DNA of 49,200 nucleotides from Streptomyces hilarionis (GTDB lineage Bacteria; Actinomycetota; Actinomycetes; Streptomycetales; Streptomycetaceae): assembly GCF_024539675.1 (NCBI RefSeq), contig NZ_JAHHIT010000075.1:1-49200 (forward strand), given 5' to 3'. The notes beneath the pieces were generated by a model that was given only the letters and a program-made list of their open reading frames with translations, had not been told where the DNA came from and searched no databases. Within the stretch, counting starts at the first letter, position 1; each line of letters begins with the position of its first letter. This document shows positions 41,001-49,185 of the stretch, piece after piece. A program made the position numbers and the translations under genes.

Positions 41001-42386
41001 TCACGCCGCGGTCTGCAACTCCAGCCGCGCCCCGAACTCCCTTACCACCGACTCCTCGCGGAACGGGTCCAGCCGCTGCTGGAGGTCCTCCAGGTACTCC
41101 GCGCCGCGGTTGGAACGAAGCGTCCCCAGCAACTCCACGGCTTTCAGGCCGGTGTTGCAGGCCTGCTCGATCTCCCGCTGCTGCACCTGCGCGGTGGCCA
41201 GCAGGACGTACCCGATCGCGCGCCGGCGCGCGCGGCCCGGCGGATGCCCGGCGAGCGACTGCTCGGCGCAGCGCGCGGCCGCCTCGGCCTGACCGAGGTC
41301 GCGGTGGCAGTGCGCCAACTCGTCGGCCAGATACGCCTCGTCGAAGTGCGCGATCCACGCCGGGTCGTCGCCGGCGGCCGCGTCCGCCGCCTCCAGCGCG
41401 GACACCGCCCGCCCCGAGGCCGTCTGCGCGCCGTGGGCGTCGCCCAGCAGGGCGTGTCCGCGCGCCTCCGCGGCGTGGAACATCGCCTCCGCACGCGGGG
41501 TCACCCGCCCGCGCGCCCCTTCCTGCGCGGCCCGCGCCAACTGGGCGATCTCACGCGGGTTCCCGAGCTGCGCGGCGAGATGGCTCATGGAGGCGGCGAG
41601 GACGTACCCGCCGTAGCCGCGGTCGCCGGCCGCCTGTGCCAGCCGCAGCGCCTGGATGTAGTAGCGCTGGGCGAGGCCCGGTTGACCGGTGTCGACGGCC
41701 ATGTACCCGGCGAGCTCGGTCAGCCGGGCGACGGCGGCGAAGAGTTCGCGGCCCACCGCCTCCCGGTAGGAGCCCGCGAGCAGGCCGGAGACGACGCTGT
41801 TGAGGTAGTGCACGACGACCGGCCGCACGTGCCCGCTGCCGTACTGGTGGTCCAGGTCGACCAGCGCCTGCGTCATCGCCTTGACGGCCGCCACGTCGGA
41901 CTGGCCCACGCGGGGGCCCGCGGACCGCGCCACCTGGGCGTCGGGCGCGGAGATCAGCCAGTCGCGGCTGGGCTCGACCAGCGCCGAGGCGGCCACGGAC
42001 GAGCCGGACAGGAAATCGCGCCGGCCCACGTCGCTGCGCCACAGCTCGCAGACCTGCTCGATGGCCCCCAGCACCGTCGGTGAGAACTGCAGGCCCACAC
42101 CCGAGGCGAGGTTCTTGCCGTTGGCCATGCCGATCTCGTCGATCGTGACGGTCCGGCCGAGCTTGCGGCCCAGCGCCTCGGCGATGATCGCCGGCGCGCG
42201 CCCCCGCGGCTGCTGTCCGCGCAGCCAGCGGGCCACGGACGTCTTGTCGTAGCGCAGGTCGAGACCGTGCTCGGCGCCGCACATGTTGACGCGGCGGGCG
42301 AGCCCGGCGTTCGAGCACCCCGCCTCCTGGATGAGCGCCTGCAGCCGTTCGTTCGGCTGCCGCGCGACTAGCGGCCTTGCGGCCAT
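41001..42386 (-). CDS. HTH/TPR regulator (NsdA-like)
   Basis: The protein has 461 residues. An N-terminal HTH-like domain (NERLQALIQEAGCSNAGLARRVNMCGAEHGLDLRYDKTSVARWLRGQQPRGRAPAIIAEALGRKLGRTVTIDEIG) is followed by helical TPR-like repeats (GYMAVDTGQPGLAQRYYIQALRLAQAAGDRGYGGYVLAASMSHLAAQLG, etc). This matches the NsdA/BldD-independent TPR regulator group of Streptomyces, which includes negative regulators of sporulation and antibiotic production. ATG 42,386 has AGGGGGT upstream. It is divergent from the primase-like gene at 42,801. Whether it is the orthologue of NsdA or a paralogue cannot be told here. Confidence 0.85.
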   Translation of the reverse strand: MAARPLVARQPNERLQALIQEAGCSNAGLARRVNMCGAEHGLDLRYDKTSVARWLRGQQPRGRAPAIIAEALGRKLGRTVTIDEIGMANGKNLASGVGLQFSPTVLGAIEQVCELWRSDVGRRDFLSGSSVAASALVEPSRDWLISAPDAQVARSAGPRVGQSDVAAVKAMTQALVDLDHQYGSGHVRPVVVHYLNSVVSGLLAGSYREAVGRELFAAVARLTELAGYMAVDTGQPGLAQRYYIQALRLAQAAGDRGYGGYVLAASMSHLAAQLGNPREIAQLARAAQEGARGRVTPRAEAMFHAAEARGHALLGDAHGAQTASGRAVSALEAADAAAGDDPAWIAHFDEAYLADELAHCHRDLGQAEAAARCAEQSLAGHPPGRARRRAIGYVLLATAQVQQREIEQACNTGLKAVELLGTLRSNRGAEYLEDLQQRLDPFREESVVREFGARLELQTAA

Positions 42387-42800
42387 GGGCACTACCCCCT
42401 GTGGCTGCGGTGACCGGGGCGGCGGGTGCCCGCCCACACACCGAGTTGACGTGTCTTCCACCGAAAAGTTCCGGCCGAGCAGATCAATGCCCCACGGACC
42501 GGCCGAAAATGCGAGGCATGTGAGGATTGCCGATGATTGCCCCGCAATGACGTGCGACGTCGTTCAGAGCCGTGCCATGCCAGGTGATGCCGTGTCATGC
42601 CGTGCGGTGCGGTGCGATACGGACGCTGTCCGGGCCGCCGACGGAGAAGCCGCCCCCGCTACCTGGTTACCCGTTCCCACGCTCCTTCCTCCCGCGCGCC
42701 CCCGCACATGCACCCATGCGCCCCGAACGCCGAATCGATGCTCCTCCCCCGCGCATTCGGGCGGGCGTAACCCCTGGTGACCGCTAGAGTTGTGTTCATC
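42387..42800. other. divergent promoter region
   Basis: This 414-bp stretch lies between the TPR regulator and the primase-like gene. It has GCCGTG/TGCCATG-type short repeats near 42,570-42,615 and a TAGAGT box at 42,785-42,790, 10 nt before the GTG at 42,801, fitting a leaderless or short-leader transcript. I see no gene in it. Confidence 0.45.
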
Positions 42801-43454
42801 GTGGAAGAGACCATCGCGGGCGCCGACGTCACTCAAATCCCGAAGCAGCGCGGGGATTCGCTGCTCGAGACCGCTGTTCGCTACGCCGAGGAACGTCATT
42901 GGGACGTCTTCCCCGGCACCTGGCTGGAAGCCGTCGACGGGGTGCAGCTCTGCTCCTGCGGCGACGGCGCGTGCGCCGCCCCTGGGGCGCACGCCGCCCG
43001 GCCGGACTGGGCGACGCAGGCCACCGGCAGTGCGACGGTCGCGCGCCGGATGTGGCAGAAGCAGCCGACGGCCTCGATCCTGCTGCCCACCGGGCGCACG
43101 TTCGACGCGATCTCCGTGCCCGAGACGGCCGGGTTCCTCGCGCTGGCCCGGATGGAGCGCATGGAGCTGACGCTCGGTCCCGTGACCCTGACACCGGACC
43201 GGCGCATGCAGTTCTTCGTGCTGCCGGGCGCGTCGGCGAAGGTGCCGGACCTGGTGCGCAAGCTGGGCTGGTCGCTGGGCACCCTCGATCTGGTGACGCT
43301 CGGCGAGGGCGCCTACGTGGCCGCGCCGCCCACCCGGTTCGGGTCCCGGGGCGCCGTGCAGTGGGCCTGCCGGCCGACCGCCGCGAACCGTTGGCTGCCG
43401 GACGCCGAGGAGTTGATCTCGCCTCTCGCCTACGCGTGCGGGCGGGATCGGTAG
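42801..43454 (+). CDS. bifunctional DNA primase/polymerase N-terminal-domain protein
   Basis: This 217-residue protein has the prim-pol N-terminal domain layout: LLETAVRYAEERHWDVFPGTWLEAVDGVQLCSCGDGACAAPGAHAARPDWATQATG, which includes a Cys pair and His. The rest corresponds to the end of the domain (LGWSLGTLDLVTLGEGAYVAAPPTRFGSRGAVQWACRPTAANRWLPDAEELISPLA). The usual acidic DxD motif is not evident (FDAISVPE instead), so catalysis is doubtful. The GTG at 42,801 (MEETIAG...) is preferred because this family begins with that sequence; an earlier in-frame GTG (42,777) is possible. No helicase partner domain. Confidence 0.8.
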   Translation: MEETIAGADVTQIPKQRGDSLLETAVRYAEERHWDVFPGTWLEAVDGVQLCSCGDGACAAPGAHAARPDWATQATGSATVARRMWQKQPTASILLPTGRTFDAISVPETAGFLALARMERMELTLGPVTLTPDRRMQFFVLPGASAKVPDLVRKLGWSLGTLDLVTLGEGAYVAAPPTRFGSRGAVQWACRPTAANRWLPDAEELISPLAYACGRDR

Positions 43455-43488
43455 GGCGCGTCCCGCGCCGCGTGCGTAGGGTTCGTGC

Positions 43489-44256
43489 ATGACGTCCGTA
43501 CGCGTGCGCAACCTCTGGAAGCGGTTCGGTCAGCAGGTCGCCGTCGCCGGGATCGATCTCGACCTTCCCTCGGGCAAGTTCATCGGGCTGGTCGGACCGA
43601 ACGGAGCCGGGAAGACCACCACCCTGTCGATGGTGACCGGGTTGCTGCGGCCCGACCAGGGATCCGTCGAGGTCGTCGGGCACGACGTGTGGCGGGATCC
43701 CGTGGAGGTGAAGGCCCGGATCGGGGTCCTCCCGGAAGGGCTGCGCCTGTTCGAACGGCTGTCCGGGCGGGAACTGCTGTCCTACAACGGCCGGTTGCGG
43801 GGGCTGCCCGGCGCCGAGGTCGACCGTCGGGCCACCCAGCTCCTCGACGTCCTCGACCTGGCCGGCGCCCAGCACAAACTCGTCGTCGACTACTCGACCG
43901 GCATGCGCAAGAAGATCGGGCTCGCGGCCGCCCTGCTCCACAACCCCGAAGTGCTCTTCCTCGACGAGCCGTTCGAGGGCGTGGACCCGGTGTCCGCGCA
44001 GATCATCCGGGGGGTGCTGGAGCGGTACACGGCGTCCGGGGCGACGGTCGTGTTCTCCTCCCATGTGATGGAGCTCGTCGAGTCGCTGTGCGACTGGGTG
44101 GCGGTGATGGCGGCGGGGCGCATCCGGGCGCACGGCACGCTGGAGGAGGTGCGGGGATCCGCGCCCTCGTTGCAGCGGGCGTTCCTCGAACTCGTCGGGG
44201 CGCAGGGCCGGGACACCGGCTCCGACCTCGACTGGCTGGGCGGGGCGAGCCGTTGA
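43489..44256 (+). CDS. ABC transporter ATP-binding protein
   Basis: This 255-residue protein has Walker A GPNGAGKTT, Q-loop region GVLPEGLRLFERLSG, signature YSTGMRKKI (a diverged LSGGQ), Walker B VLFLDEPFEGVD and switch SSHVMELVESLCD. It belongs to the ABC-2/CcmA-like exporter class. ATG 43,489 follows the primase-like gene by 34 nt. Its TGA overlaps the permease TTG by four bases (TTGA), so the two are translationally coupled. Confidence 0.92.
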   Translation: MTSVRVRNLWKRFGQQVAVAGIDLDLPSGKFIGLVGPNGAGKTTTLSMVTGLLRPDQGSVEVVGHDVWRDPVEVKARIGVLPEGLRLFERLSGRELLSYNGRLRGLPGAEVDRRATQLLDVLDLAGAQHKLVVDYSTGMRKKIGLAAALLHNPEVLFLDEPFEGVDPVSAQIIRGVLERYTASGATVVFSSHVMELVESLCDWVAVMAAGRIRAHGTLEEVRGSAPSLQRAFLELVGAQGRDTGSDLDWLGGASR

Positions 44257-45887
44257 CCGCCCCCACCGCCGCCCGGGCCGCTGTGACGGCCGGCTCCGCG
44301 CCGGGCCTCGTCGCCACCGTCGTCCGGCTGAAGCTGTCCCTGCTGCGCAACGGGCTGCGGCAGTCGAGCGGGCGGCGGGCCGCGTACGTCGCCTCCGCCG
44401 TCGTCACCCTGCTGTTCGCCGCGCTGCTGGTGCTCGGCCTGACCGCCCTGCGGGGGCACGCGCACGCCGTGTCGCTGGTGGTGCTGCTGGTGGCGGTGTT
44501 CGGCCTGGGCTGGGCGGTGATGCCGCTGTTCTTCCCCGGCGGCGACGAGACGCTCGACCCGACCCGGCTGGTGATGCTGCCGCTGCGCCCCCTGCCCCTG
44601 GTGCGGGCGCTGCTGGCGGCCTCGCTGGTGGGCATCGGCCCCCTGCTCACGCTGCTGATGCTGGCCGGCTCCGTGGTGGCGGTGGCGCACGGGCCGGCGG
44701 CCTGGACGGTGGGGGTGCTCGCCGTGGCGCTCGCCCTGCTGGTGTGCGTGGCGCTGGCGCGCACCGTGGCCGCCGCGAACACCCGGCTCCTGACCAGCCG
44801 CAAGGGTCGCGATCTGGCGGTGCTGAGCGGCCTGGTCATCGCGGTCGGGGCGCAGGTCGTCAACTTCGGGGCGCAACGGCTCGGCACGTCCGGTCTGGGG
44901 GAGCTCGATCCGTTGGCGTCCGTGCTGCGGTGGCTGCCGCCCGCTTCGGCGGTCGGCGCGGTGGACTCGGTGAGCAAGGGGGACCACGGCGTCGCGGCCG
45001 CCCAGCTCGCCGTCAGCGCGGCGGCGCTCGTCCTGCTGGTGACGGCGTGGGCGCGGAGTATGACGCGGCTGATGACCTCGCCCGACGGCTCGACCCTGCA
45101 CGCCGCCGAACCGGTCGCGCGCAAGCGGCGGGGCGGGGCGGGACCGGCGCGGCTGCTGCCGGGCGGGCGCACCGGCACGGTCATGGAACGCAGCCTGCGC
45201 TACATCTGGCGGGATCCGAAGACCAAGGCGGCCTGGGTGACGTCACTGGCCATCGGCCTGATCGTGCCCCTGTTCAACGCGCTCCAGGGCACCGGCTCGA
45301 TCTACTTCGCCTGCTTCGCGGCCGGGATGCTCGGCATCCAGATGTACAACCAGTTCGGCCAGGACACCTCGGCGTTCTGGATGGTCGCCATGACGATCTC
45401 GTCCACGCGGGACGCCTACGAGGAACTGCGCGCCCGTGCGCTGGCCCTGCTGCTGATCACCCTGCCGTACGCGACGGCGGTGACCGTGCTGACGACGGCG
45501 CTGCTCGGCGACTGGGCGATGCTGCCCGAGGTGCTGGGGCTGTCCCTCGCGCTGCTCGGCGCGATGCTCGCGACGGGCGCGTGGACCTCGGCGCGCTTCC
45601 CCTACTCGATCCCGCAGGAGGGCTACAAGAACGTCGCCCCGGGGCAGGCCGGGCTCGCCTGGATCGCGGTCTTCGGCGGCATGGTGTCGGCGGCCCTGCT
45701 GTGCGCGCCCGTCATCGCGGTGACGATCTGGCTCAACGTCAGCGCGGGCGGGGACGCGTGGACGTGGCTGCTGCTGCCGGGAGGGGCGGTGTACGGCGCG
45801 GGCATCACCTTCCTGGGGCTGCGGCTGGCCGCACCGCGCACGGCGGCGCGTCTGCCGGAGATCCTGGCGGCCGTGAGCAAGGGCTGA
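44253..45887 (+). CDS. ABC-2-type exporter permease
   Basis: This 544-residue membrane protein has many hydrophobic segments: VVTLLFAALLVLGL, VVLLVAVFGLGWAVMPLFF, LLTLLMLAGSVVAVAH, further pairs in the second half, and an Arg/Lys-rich loop (AEPVARKRRGGAGP). Start TTG at 44,253 overlaps the ATPase stop. It forms a two-component exporter with the preceding ATPase. Substrate unknown. Confidence 0.88.
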   Translation: MTAPTAARAAVTAGSAPGLVATVVRLKLSLLRNGLRQSSGRRAAYVASAVVTLLFAALLVLGLTALRGHAHAVSLVVLLVAVFGLGWAVMPLFFPGGDETLDPTRLVMLPLRPLPLVRALLAASLVGIGPLLTLLMLAGSVVAVAHGPAAWTVGVLAVALALLVCVALARTVAAANTRLLTSRKGRDLAVLSGLVIAVGAQVVNFGAQRLGTSGLGELDPLASVLRWLPPASAVGAVDSVSKGDHGVAAAQLAVSAAALVLLVTAWARSMTRLMTSPDGSTLHAAEPVARKRRGGAGPARLLPGGRTGTVMERSLRYIWRDPKTKAAWVTSLAIGLIVPLFNALQGTGSIYFACFAAGMLGIQMYNQFGQDTSAFWMVAMTISSTRDAYEELRARALALLLITLPYATAVTVLTTALLGDWAMLPEVLGLSLALLGAMLATGAWTSARFPYSIPQEGYKNVAPGQAGLAWIAVFGGMVSAALLCAPVIAVTIWLNVSAGGDAWTWLLLPGGAVYGAGITFLGLRLAAPRTAARLPEILAAVSKG

Positions 45888-45952
45888 CGGCCCCGACGGC
45901 CTCCCGCGCCGGTCCGGCCGCCGCGGCTCCACCGGTCGGCCGCCCCCTCCGG

Positions 45953-45979
45953 CCCGGCGGCCCCTCCGGTCCCGCCGGG
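45953..45979. terminator. candidate bidirectional terminator hairpin
   Basis: CCCGGCGG (45,953-45,960) pairs with CCGCCGGG (45,972-45,979) around an 11-base loop, between the converging permease and hydrolase genes. No T-run. Confidence 0.4.
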
Positions 45980-45995
45980 GGGCGCGGGCTCCTGC

Positions 45996-46901
45996 TCAGG
46001 GGGCGTCGGGGGTGAGCACCGCGTCGAGGAAGGGCTCGATCGCCGTGCGCCATCCCTCCGGCTGGTCGTAGTGGACGAGGTGCCCGGCGTCGGCCACCTC
46101 GGCGTACTCGCCGCGCGGCAGGACGCGCACCATCTCCTGCGCCTCGGCGCGGCCCAGCTCGCCGTCCAGGCCGCGCACGACCAGGGCGGGGCAGCGGACC
46201 TGGGTCAGCTCCTCCCAGTGCGCGTCGTAGACCCAGGTCTCGCGGGACTTGAGCATCTGCTCGGGCTCGAAGACGGGACGCCAGCCGTCCGGCGACTCGT
46301 GCATCGCCTCCGCGTAGAACTCGCCCCGGGACGGGTTCGGGCGCTCCACCCAGGGGTCGTCCTCGCCGAACCACTTGCGGACGTCGGCGAGGGTGGCGAA
46401 GGGGAGCGGCCAGGAGGCGAACCAGTCGGCCCACTCGCGCTGCGAGGCCGCTCCGAGCGCCGAGGCCCGCATGTCGCAGACGACCAGGCCGCGCACCAGG
46501 TCGGGGCGCTTGGCCGCGAGCTGCCACGCGGTGAGCGCGCCCATGGCGTGCCCGATGAGGACGGCCGGGGCCAGCCCGAGCTGCTCGAGGGCGGCCTCCG
46601 CGTCCTCGACGTAGGCCTCGCGGGTGAACGCGGCCTGCGGCGGCTTCTCGCTCTGCCCGTGGCCGCGCTGGTCGAGGGCGACCGCCCGGTGCCGCTCGGA
46701 CAGCCAGCGGGCGGTGGACGCCCAGTGCGAGGCCCGGCCCATCAGGCCGTGCAGTAACAGGACCCCGGAGGTCCGCTCGGGTTCCGCGGGCCGCGGCCGC
46801 CCGCCGGAGGACTGCGCCGGGATCCCCTTGGGCGGGTCCCCGAACTCCCAGGCCGCCAGACGTACGCCGCCCGCCCCCGTCACGTCGATGCGTCGCGCCA
46901 T
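45996..46901 (-). CDS. alpha/beta hydrolase-fold protein without serine nucleophile
   Basis: This 301-residue protein has the alpha/beta hydrolase fold: GVLLLHGLMGRASHW (oxyanion), VALDQRGHGQSEKP, the nucleophile elbow as LIGHAMGALTAW, and DAGHLVHYDQPEGW with the catalytic-type His. The expected GxSxG is GHAMG, with Ala at the Ser position. It is therefore unlikely to be an ordinary serine hydrolase; it could be a non-catalytic member or use another chemistry. ATG 46,901 with AGGA upstream is preferred over the GTG at 46,913. It converges with the ABC exporter. Confidence 0.83.
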   Translation of the reverse strand: MARRIDVTGAGGVRLAAWEFGDPPKGIPAQSSGGRPRPAEPERTSGVLLLHGLMGRASHWASTARWLSERHRAVALDQRGHGQSEKPPQAAFTREAYVEDAEAALEQLGLAPAVLIGHAMGALTAWQLAAKRPDLVRGLVVCDMRASALGAASQREWADWFASWPLPFATLADVRKWFGEDDPWVERPNPSRGEFYAEAMHESPDGWRPVFEPEQMLKSRETWVYDAHWEELTQVRCPALVVRGLDGELGRAEAQEMVRVLPRGEYAEVADAGHLVHYDQPEGWRTAIEPFLDAVLTPDAP

Positions 46902-47440
46902 AGGTCCTGGCACCCCCTAGCCGTCGTACCGCTGCGCTGTCGATGCTCCGTACCGCTTCGATCACCCGCAGGCTATCGAATGCCCTTTCGAGAATGACAC
47001 TCTCCGCGCACAACACCCCTCGTTCGAGTGACCACCCTCAAGGAATGATCCCCGTCGCCGAGGGGAGATCTTCAGCGGGAGGCGGACCGCTCGGGGAAAA
47101 CGGTCCGAGGGGAATGACCCTGAGAGCTCGGGGCTCCGGGTCAGCACAGGGGAGGACAGGCCCCGGCGCCGCACGGCGTCGGGGCCCTCCCTTGCTTCGC
47201 GGCACACCATCCCGGCCCCCTCAGGTCATATGCCTCACGCGACAGCCTGGCACGACAAGCGCCGCCGCGCTGCGATTCGACACAGGGAATCCCCGATTCG
47301 ACGAGATCGACGGCGCGCCACAACTTCCCCGTCGGCCCCAGGAGTTGAACAAGGCTCAGGCTCAGGAGGATGCCCCCGGGCAGGCCGGGCGCCCTGGGCG
47401 GGCCGGCTCCTCGCCCCGCTTCCCGCCCCGGCCCCGCGCC
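46902..47440. other. intergenic stretch, no recognised gene
   Basis: This 539-bp region lies between the hydrolase start and the dmdR1 end. It has a GC hairpin at 47,161-47,184 followed by CCTCCCTTGCTT. I see no protein-coding codon pattern or tRNA. It might hold a small RNA or the dmdR1 3' end. Confidence 0.4.
47161..47184. terminator. GC-rich hairpin, possible terminator
   Basis: CCCCGGCGCCG and CGGCGTCGGGG form a near-perfect stem (one G-T pair) around CA. It is in the spacer downstream of dmdR1 (257 nt beyond its stop). Confidence 0.3.
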
Positions 47441-48133
47441 CTACCGCTTCGCGACGAACACGTGCGACGCGACGTCCGACTCCAGCTCCGCGGCCTCGCC
47501 GCCGCTGCCCACCAGCACACCGCCCGGCGACTCCGTCACGCTCACCACCGAGCCCGGCTGCACCCCGGCGCGGCGCAGCGTGTACATCAGCTGCGCGTCC
47601 GTCTGGATCGGCTCGCCGATCCGGCGCACGACGACCGTCTTGCCCTCCGAGCCCGGGTCGAGATCGGCCAGCGAGACCATGCCCTCGTCCAGGAACGGGT
47701 CCGCGCCGTCCTTCTCGCCCAGCTCCTCCAGGCCCGGGATCGGGTTGCCGTACGGCGACTCCGTGGGGTGGCGCAGCAGCTCCAGGACCCGCCGCTCCAC
47801 CGCCTCGCTCATCACGTGCTCCCAGCGGCACGCCTCCGCGTGGACCTGCTCCCACTCCAGTCCGATCACGTCGACGAGGAGACACTCGGCGAGACGGTGC
47901 TTGCGCATCACGCGCGTGGCCAGCCGGCGGCCCTCGTCCGTGAGCTCCAGATGGCGGTCGCTGGCCACCGCGACCAGTCCGTCGCGCTCCATGCGCGCCA
48001 CCGTCTGGCTGACCGTCGGGCCGCTCTGGTCGAGCCGCTCGGCGATCCGGGCACGCATGGGGATCACACCTTCCTCCTCCAGCTCGAGGATGGTGCGGAG
48101 ATACATCTCCGTGGTGTCGATCAGTCCGGACAT
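47441..48133 (-). CDS. dmdR1: iron-dependent repressor DmdR1 (DtxR family)
   Basis: This 230-residue protein has an N-terminal winged HTH (MSGLIDTTEMYLRTILELEEEGVIPMRARIAERLDQSGPTVSQTVARMERDGLV), a dimerisation/metal domain (MRKHRLAECLLVDVIGLEWEQVHAEACRWEHVMSEAVERRVLELL, with Met/Cys/Glu/His ligands) and a C-terminal SH3-like domain. It represses siderophore and iron genes with Fe(II). Length and sequence fit the streptomycete DmdR1. ATG 48,133. From memory, its S. coelicolor counterpart is described with an antiparallel gene adm on the other strand; long plus-strand readings exist here too. No iron box was recognised at its own promoter. Confidence 0.93.
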   Translation of the reverse strand: MSGLIDTTEMYLRTILELEEEGVIPMRARIAERLDQSGPTVSQTVARMERDGLVAVASDRHLELTDEGRRLATRVMRKHRLAECLLVDVIGLEWEQVHAEACRWEHVMSEAVERRVLELLRHPTESPYGNPIPGLEELGEKDGADPFLDEGMVSLADLDPGSEGKTVVVRRIGEPIQTDAQLMYTLRRAGVQPGSVVSVTESPGGVLVGSGGEAAELESDVASHVFVAKR

Positions 48134-48345
48134 TCGTGCCCCTCGATTAGCTCTGCCGAAAAGCTCGACCGCTCTACGGCGCGTGCGCTGGCCCTGCACC
48201 CAATTCTGCCGGATACCACTGACAAGCGTGCCTCGCCGTCCGAACGCGCGGGCCGCTTCCCGGGCCTTGCGGCCGCACCCGGAGCGTCCCGCGCCCCCAC
48301 CCGCGCCCCCGTCCACGCCCCCCGCGGCCGTCGGCGCCGGCCGTA

Positions 48346-48351
48346 TTGACA
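48346..48351 (+). promoter_or_regulatory. -35 element TTGACA of SIS gene
   Basis: TTGACA is a consensus -35 hexamer. A plausible -10 (CACGGT, 48,370-48,375) lies 18 bp downstream, about 54 nt before the ATG at 48,430. The -10 is weak. The spacer overlaps the DasR-type site. Confidence 0.5.
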
Positions 48352-48355
48352 GCGC

Positions 48356-48371
48356 ACTGGTCCAGACCGCA
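48356..48371. promoter_or_regulatory. DasR-responsive-element-like site (dre)
   Basis: ACTGGTCCAGACCGCA matches the dre consensus ACTGGTCTAGACCACT at 13 of 16 positions and is placed between the -35 and -10 of the SIS gene. DasR binding here would block the promoter and respond to GlcN-6-P. Confidence 0.7.
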
Positions 48372-48429
48372 CGGTGATCCGCGACACGGACAGCGACACC
48401 TCCACCGACACGGCAAAGGGGCCCCTCGG

Positions 48430-49185
48430 ATGAGCGACCGCAAGCTCGCCGCCCAGTTCTTCGACGCCGCCGTCGCCCTGCTGCAACGGGTCCGCGACGA
48501 GGAGGCCGAGGCCGTCGACGCCGCCGGCACGCTCCTCGCCGACACCGTGGCCGCCGGCGGCCGCCTCTTCGCCTTCGGCGCGGGACACTCCTCGCTCGCC
48601 GCCCAGGACGTCGTCTACCGGGCGGGCGGCCTCGCGCTCATGAACCTGCTCGTCGTGCCCGGCGTCGTCGGCGTGGACGTCGTCCCCGCCACCCTCGGCT
48701 CGGCCCTCGAACGCGTGGAGGGGCTGGCCGGCGCCGTCCTCGACACCTCGCCGCTGCGCGCGGGCGACGCCCTCGTCGTCGTCTCCCTCTCGGGCCGCAA
48801 CGCGCTGCCCGTGGAGATGGCGCTGAACGCCCGCGCCCTGGGCGTGAAGGTCATCGGCGTGACCTCGGTCGCCTACGCGACGCAGACCACGTCCCGCCAC
48901 GTCACCGGAACGTTCCTGAAGGACCACTGCGACGTCGTCCTCGACTCGAAGATCGCGGTCGGCGACGCCGAGCTCGCCCTCGACACCGTCCCCGCGCCCT
49001 TCGCGCCCGCCTCCACGGTCGTGACCTCCGCCCTCATGCAGGCCGTCCTGGCCACCGCGGCCGGCGCCCTCGCCGAACGCGGCATCGAGCCCCCGCTGCT
49101 GCGCTCGGGCAACGTCGACGGCGGCCACGAATGGAACGGCCGGATCCTGGACGAGTACCGGGACCGCATCTTCTACCGGCACTGA
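48430..49185 (+). CDS. SIS-domain sugar-phosphate protein, SCO4393/NagS-like
   Basis: This 251-residue protein of the UPF0309 family has an SIS fold: GGRLFAFGAGHSSLAAQDVVYRAGGLALMN (phosphosugar binding), VVVSLSGRNALPVEMALNARALGVKVIGVTS and a C-terminal GGHEWNGRILDEY. I recall the S. coelicolor homologue SCO4393 being described as NagS, a GlcNAc-6-phosphate dehydratase that matters for amino-sugar toxicity; that is memory, not shown by sequence. ATG 48,430 is preceded by AAAGGGG. It is divergent from dmdR1. The dre-like site ties it to amino-sugar control. Confidence 0.9.
   Translation: MSDRKLAAQFFDAAVALLQRVRDEEAEAVDAAGTLLADTVAAGGRLFAFGAGHSSLAAQDVVYRAGGLALMNLLVVPGVVGVDVVPATLGSALERVEGLAGAVLDTSPLRAGDALVVVSLSGRNALPVEMALNARALGVKVIGVTSVAYATQTTSRHVTGTFLKDHCDVVLDSKIAVGDAELALDTVPAPFAPASTVVTSALMQAVLATAAGALAERGIEPPLLRSGNVDGGHEWNGRILDEYRDRIFYRH

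Noticed and set aside
46943..48349. 468-codon plus-strand frame across dmdR1 region as a normal gene
   Set aside because: No Shine-Dalgarno-supported domain or recognisable family; kept only as the adm question in the findings.
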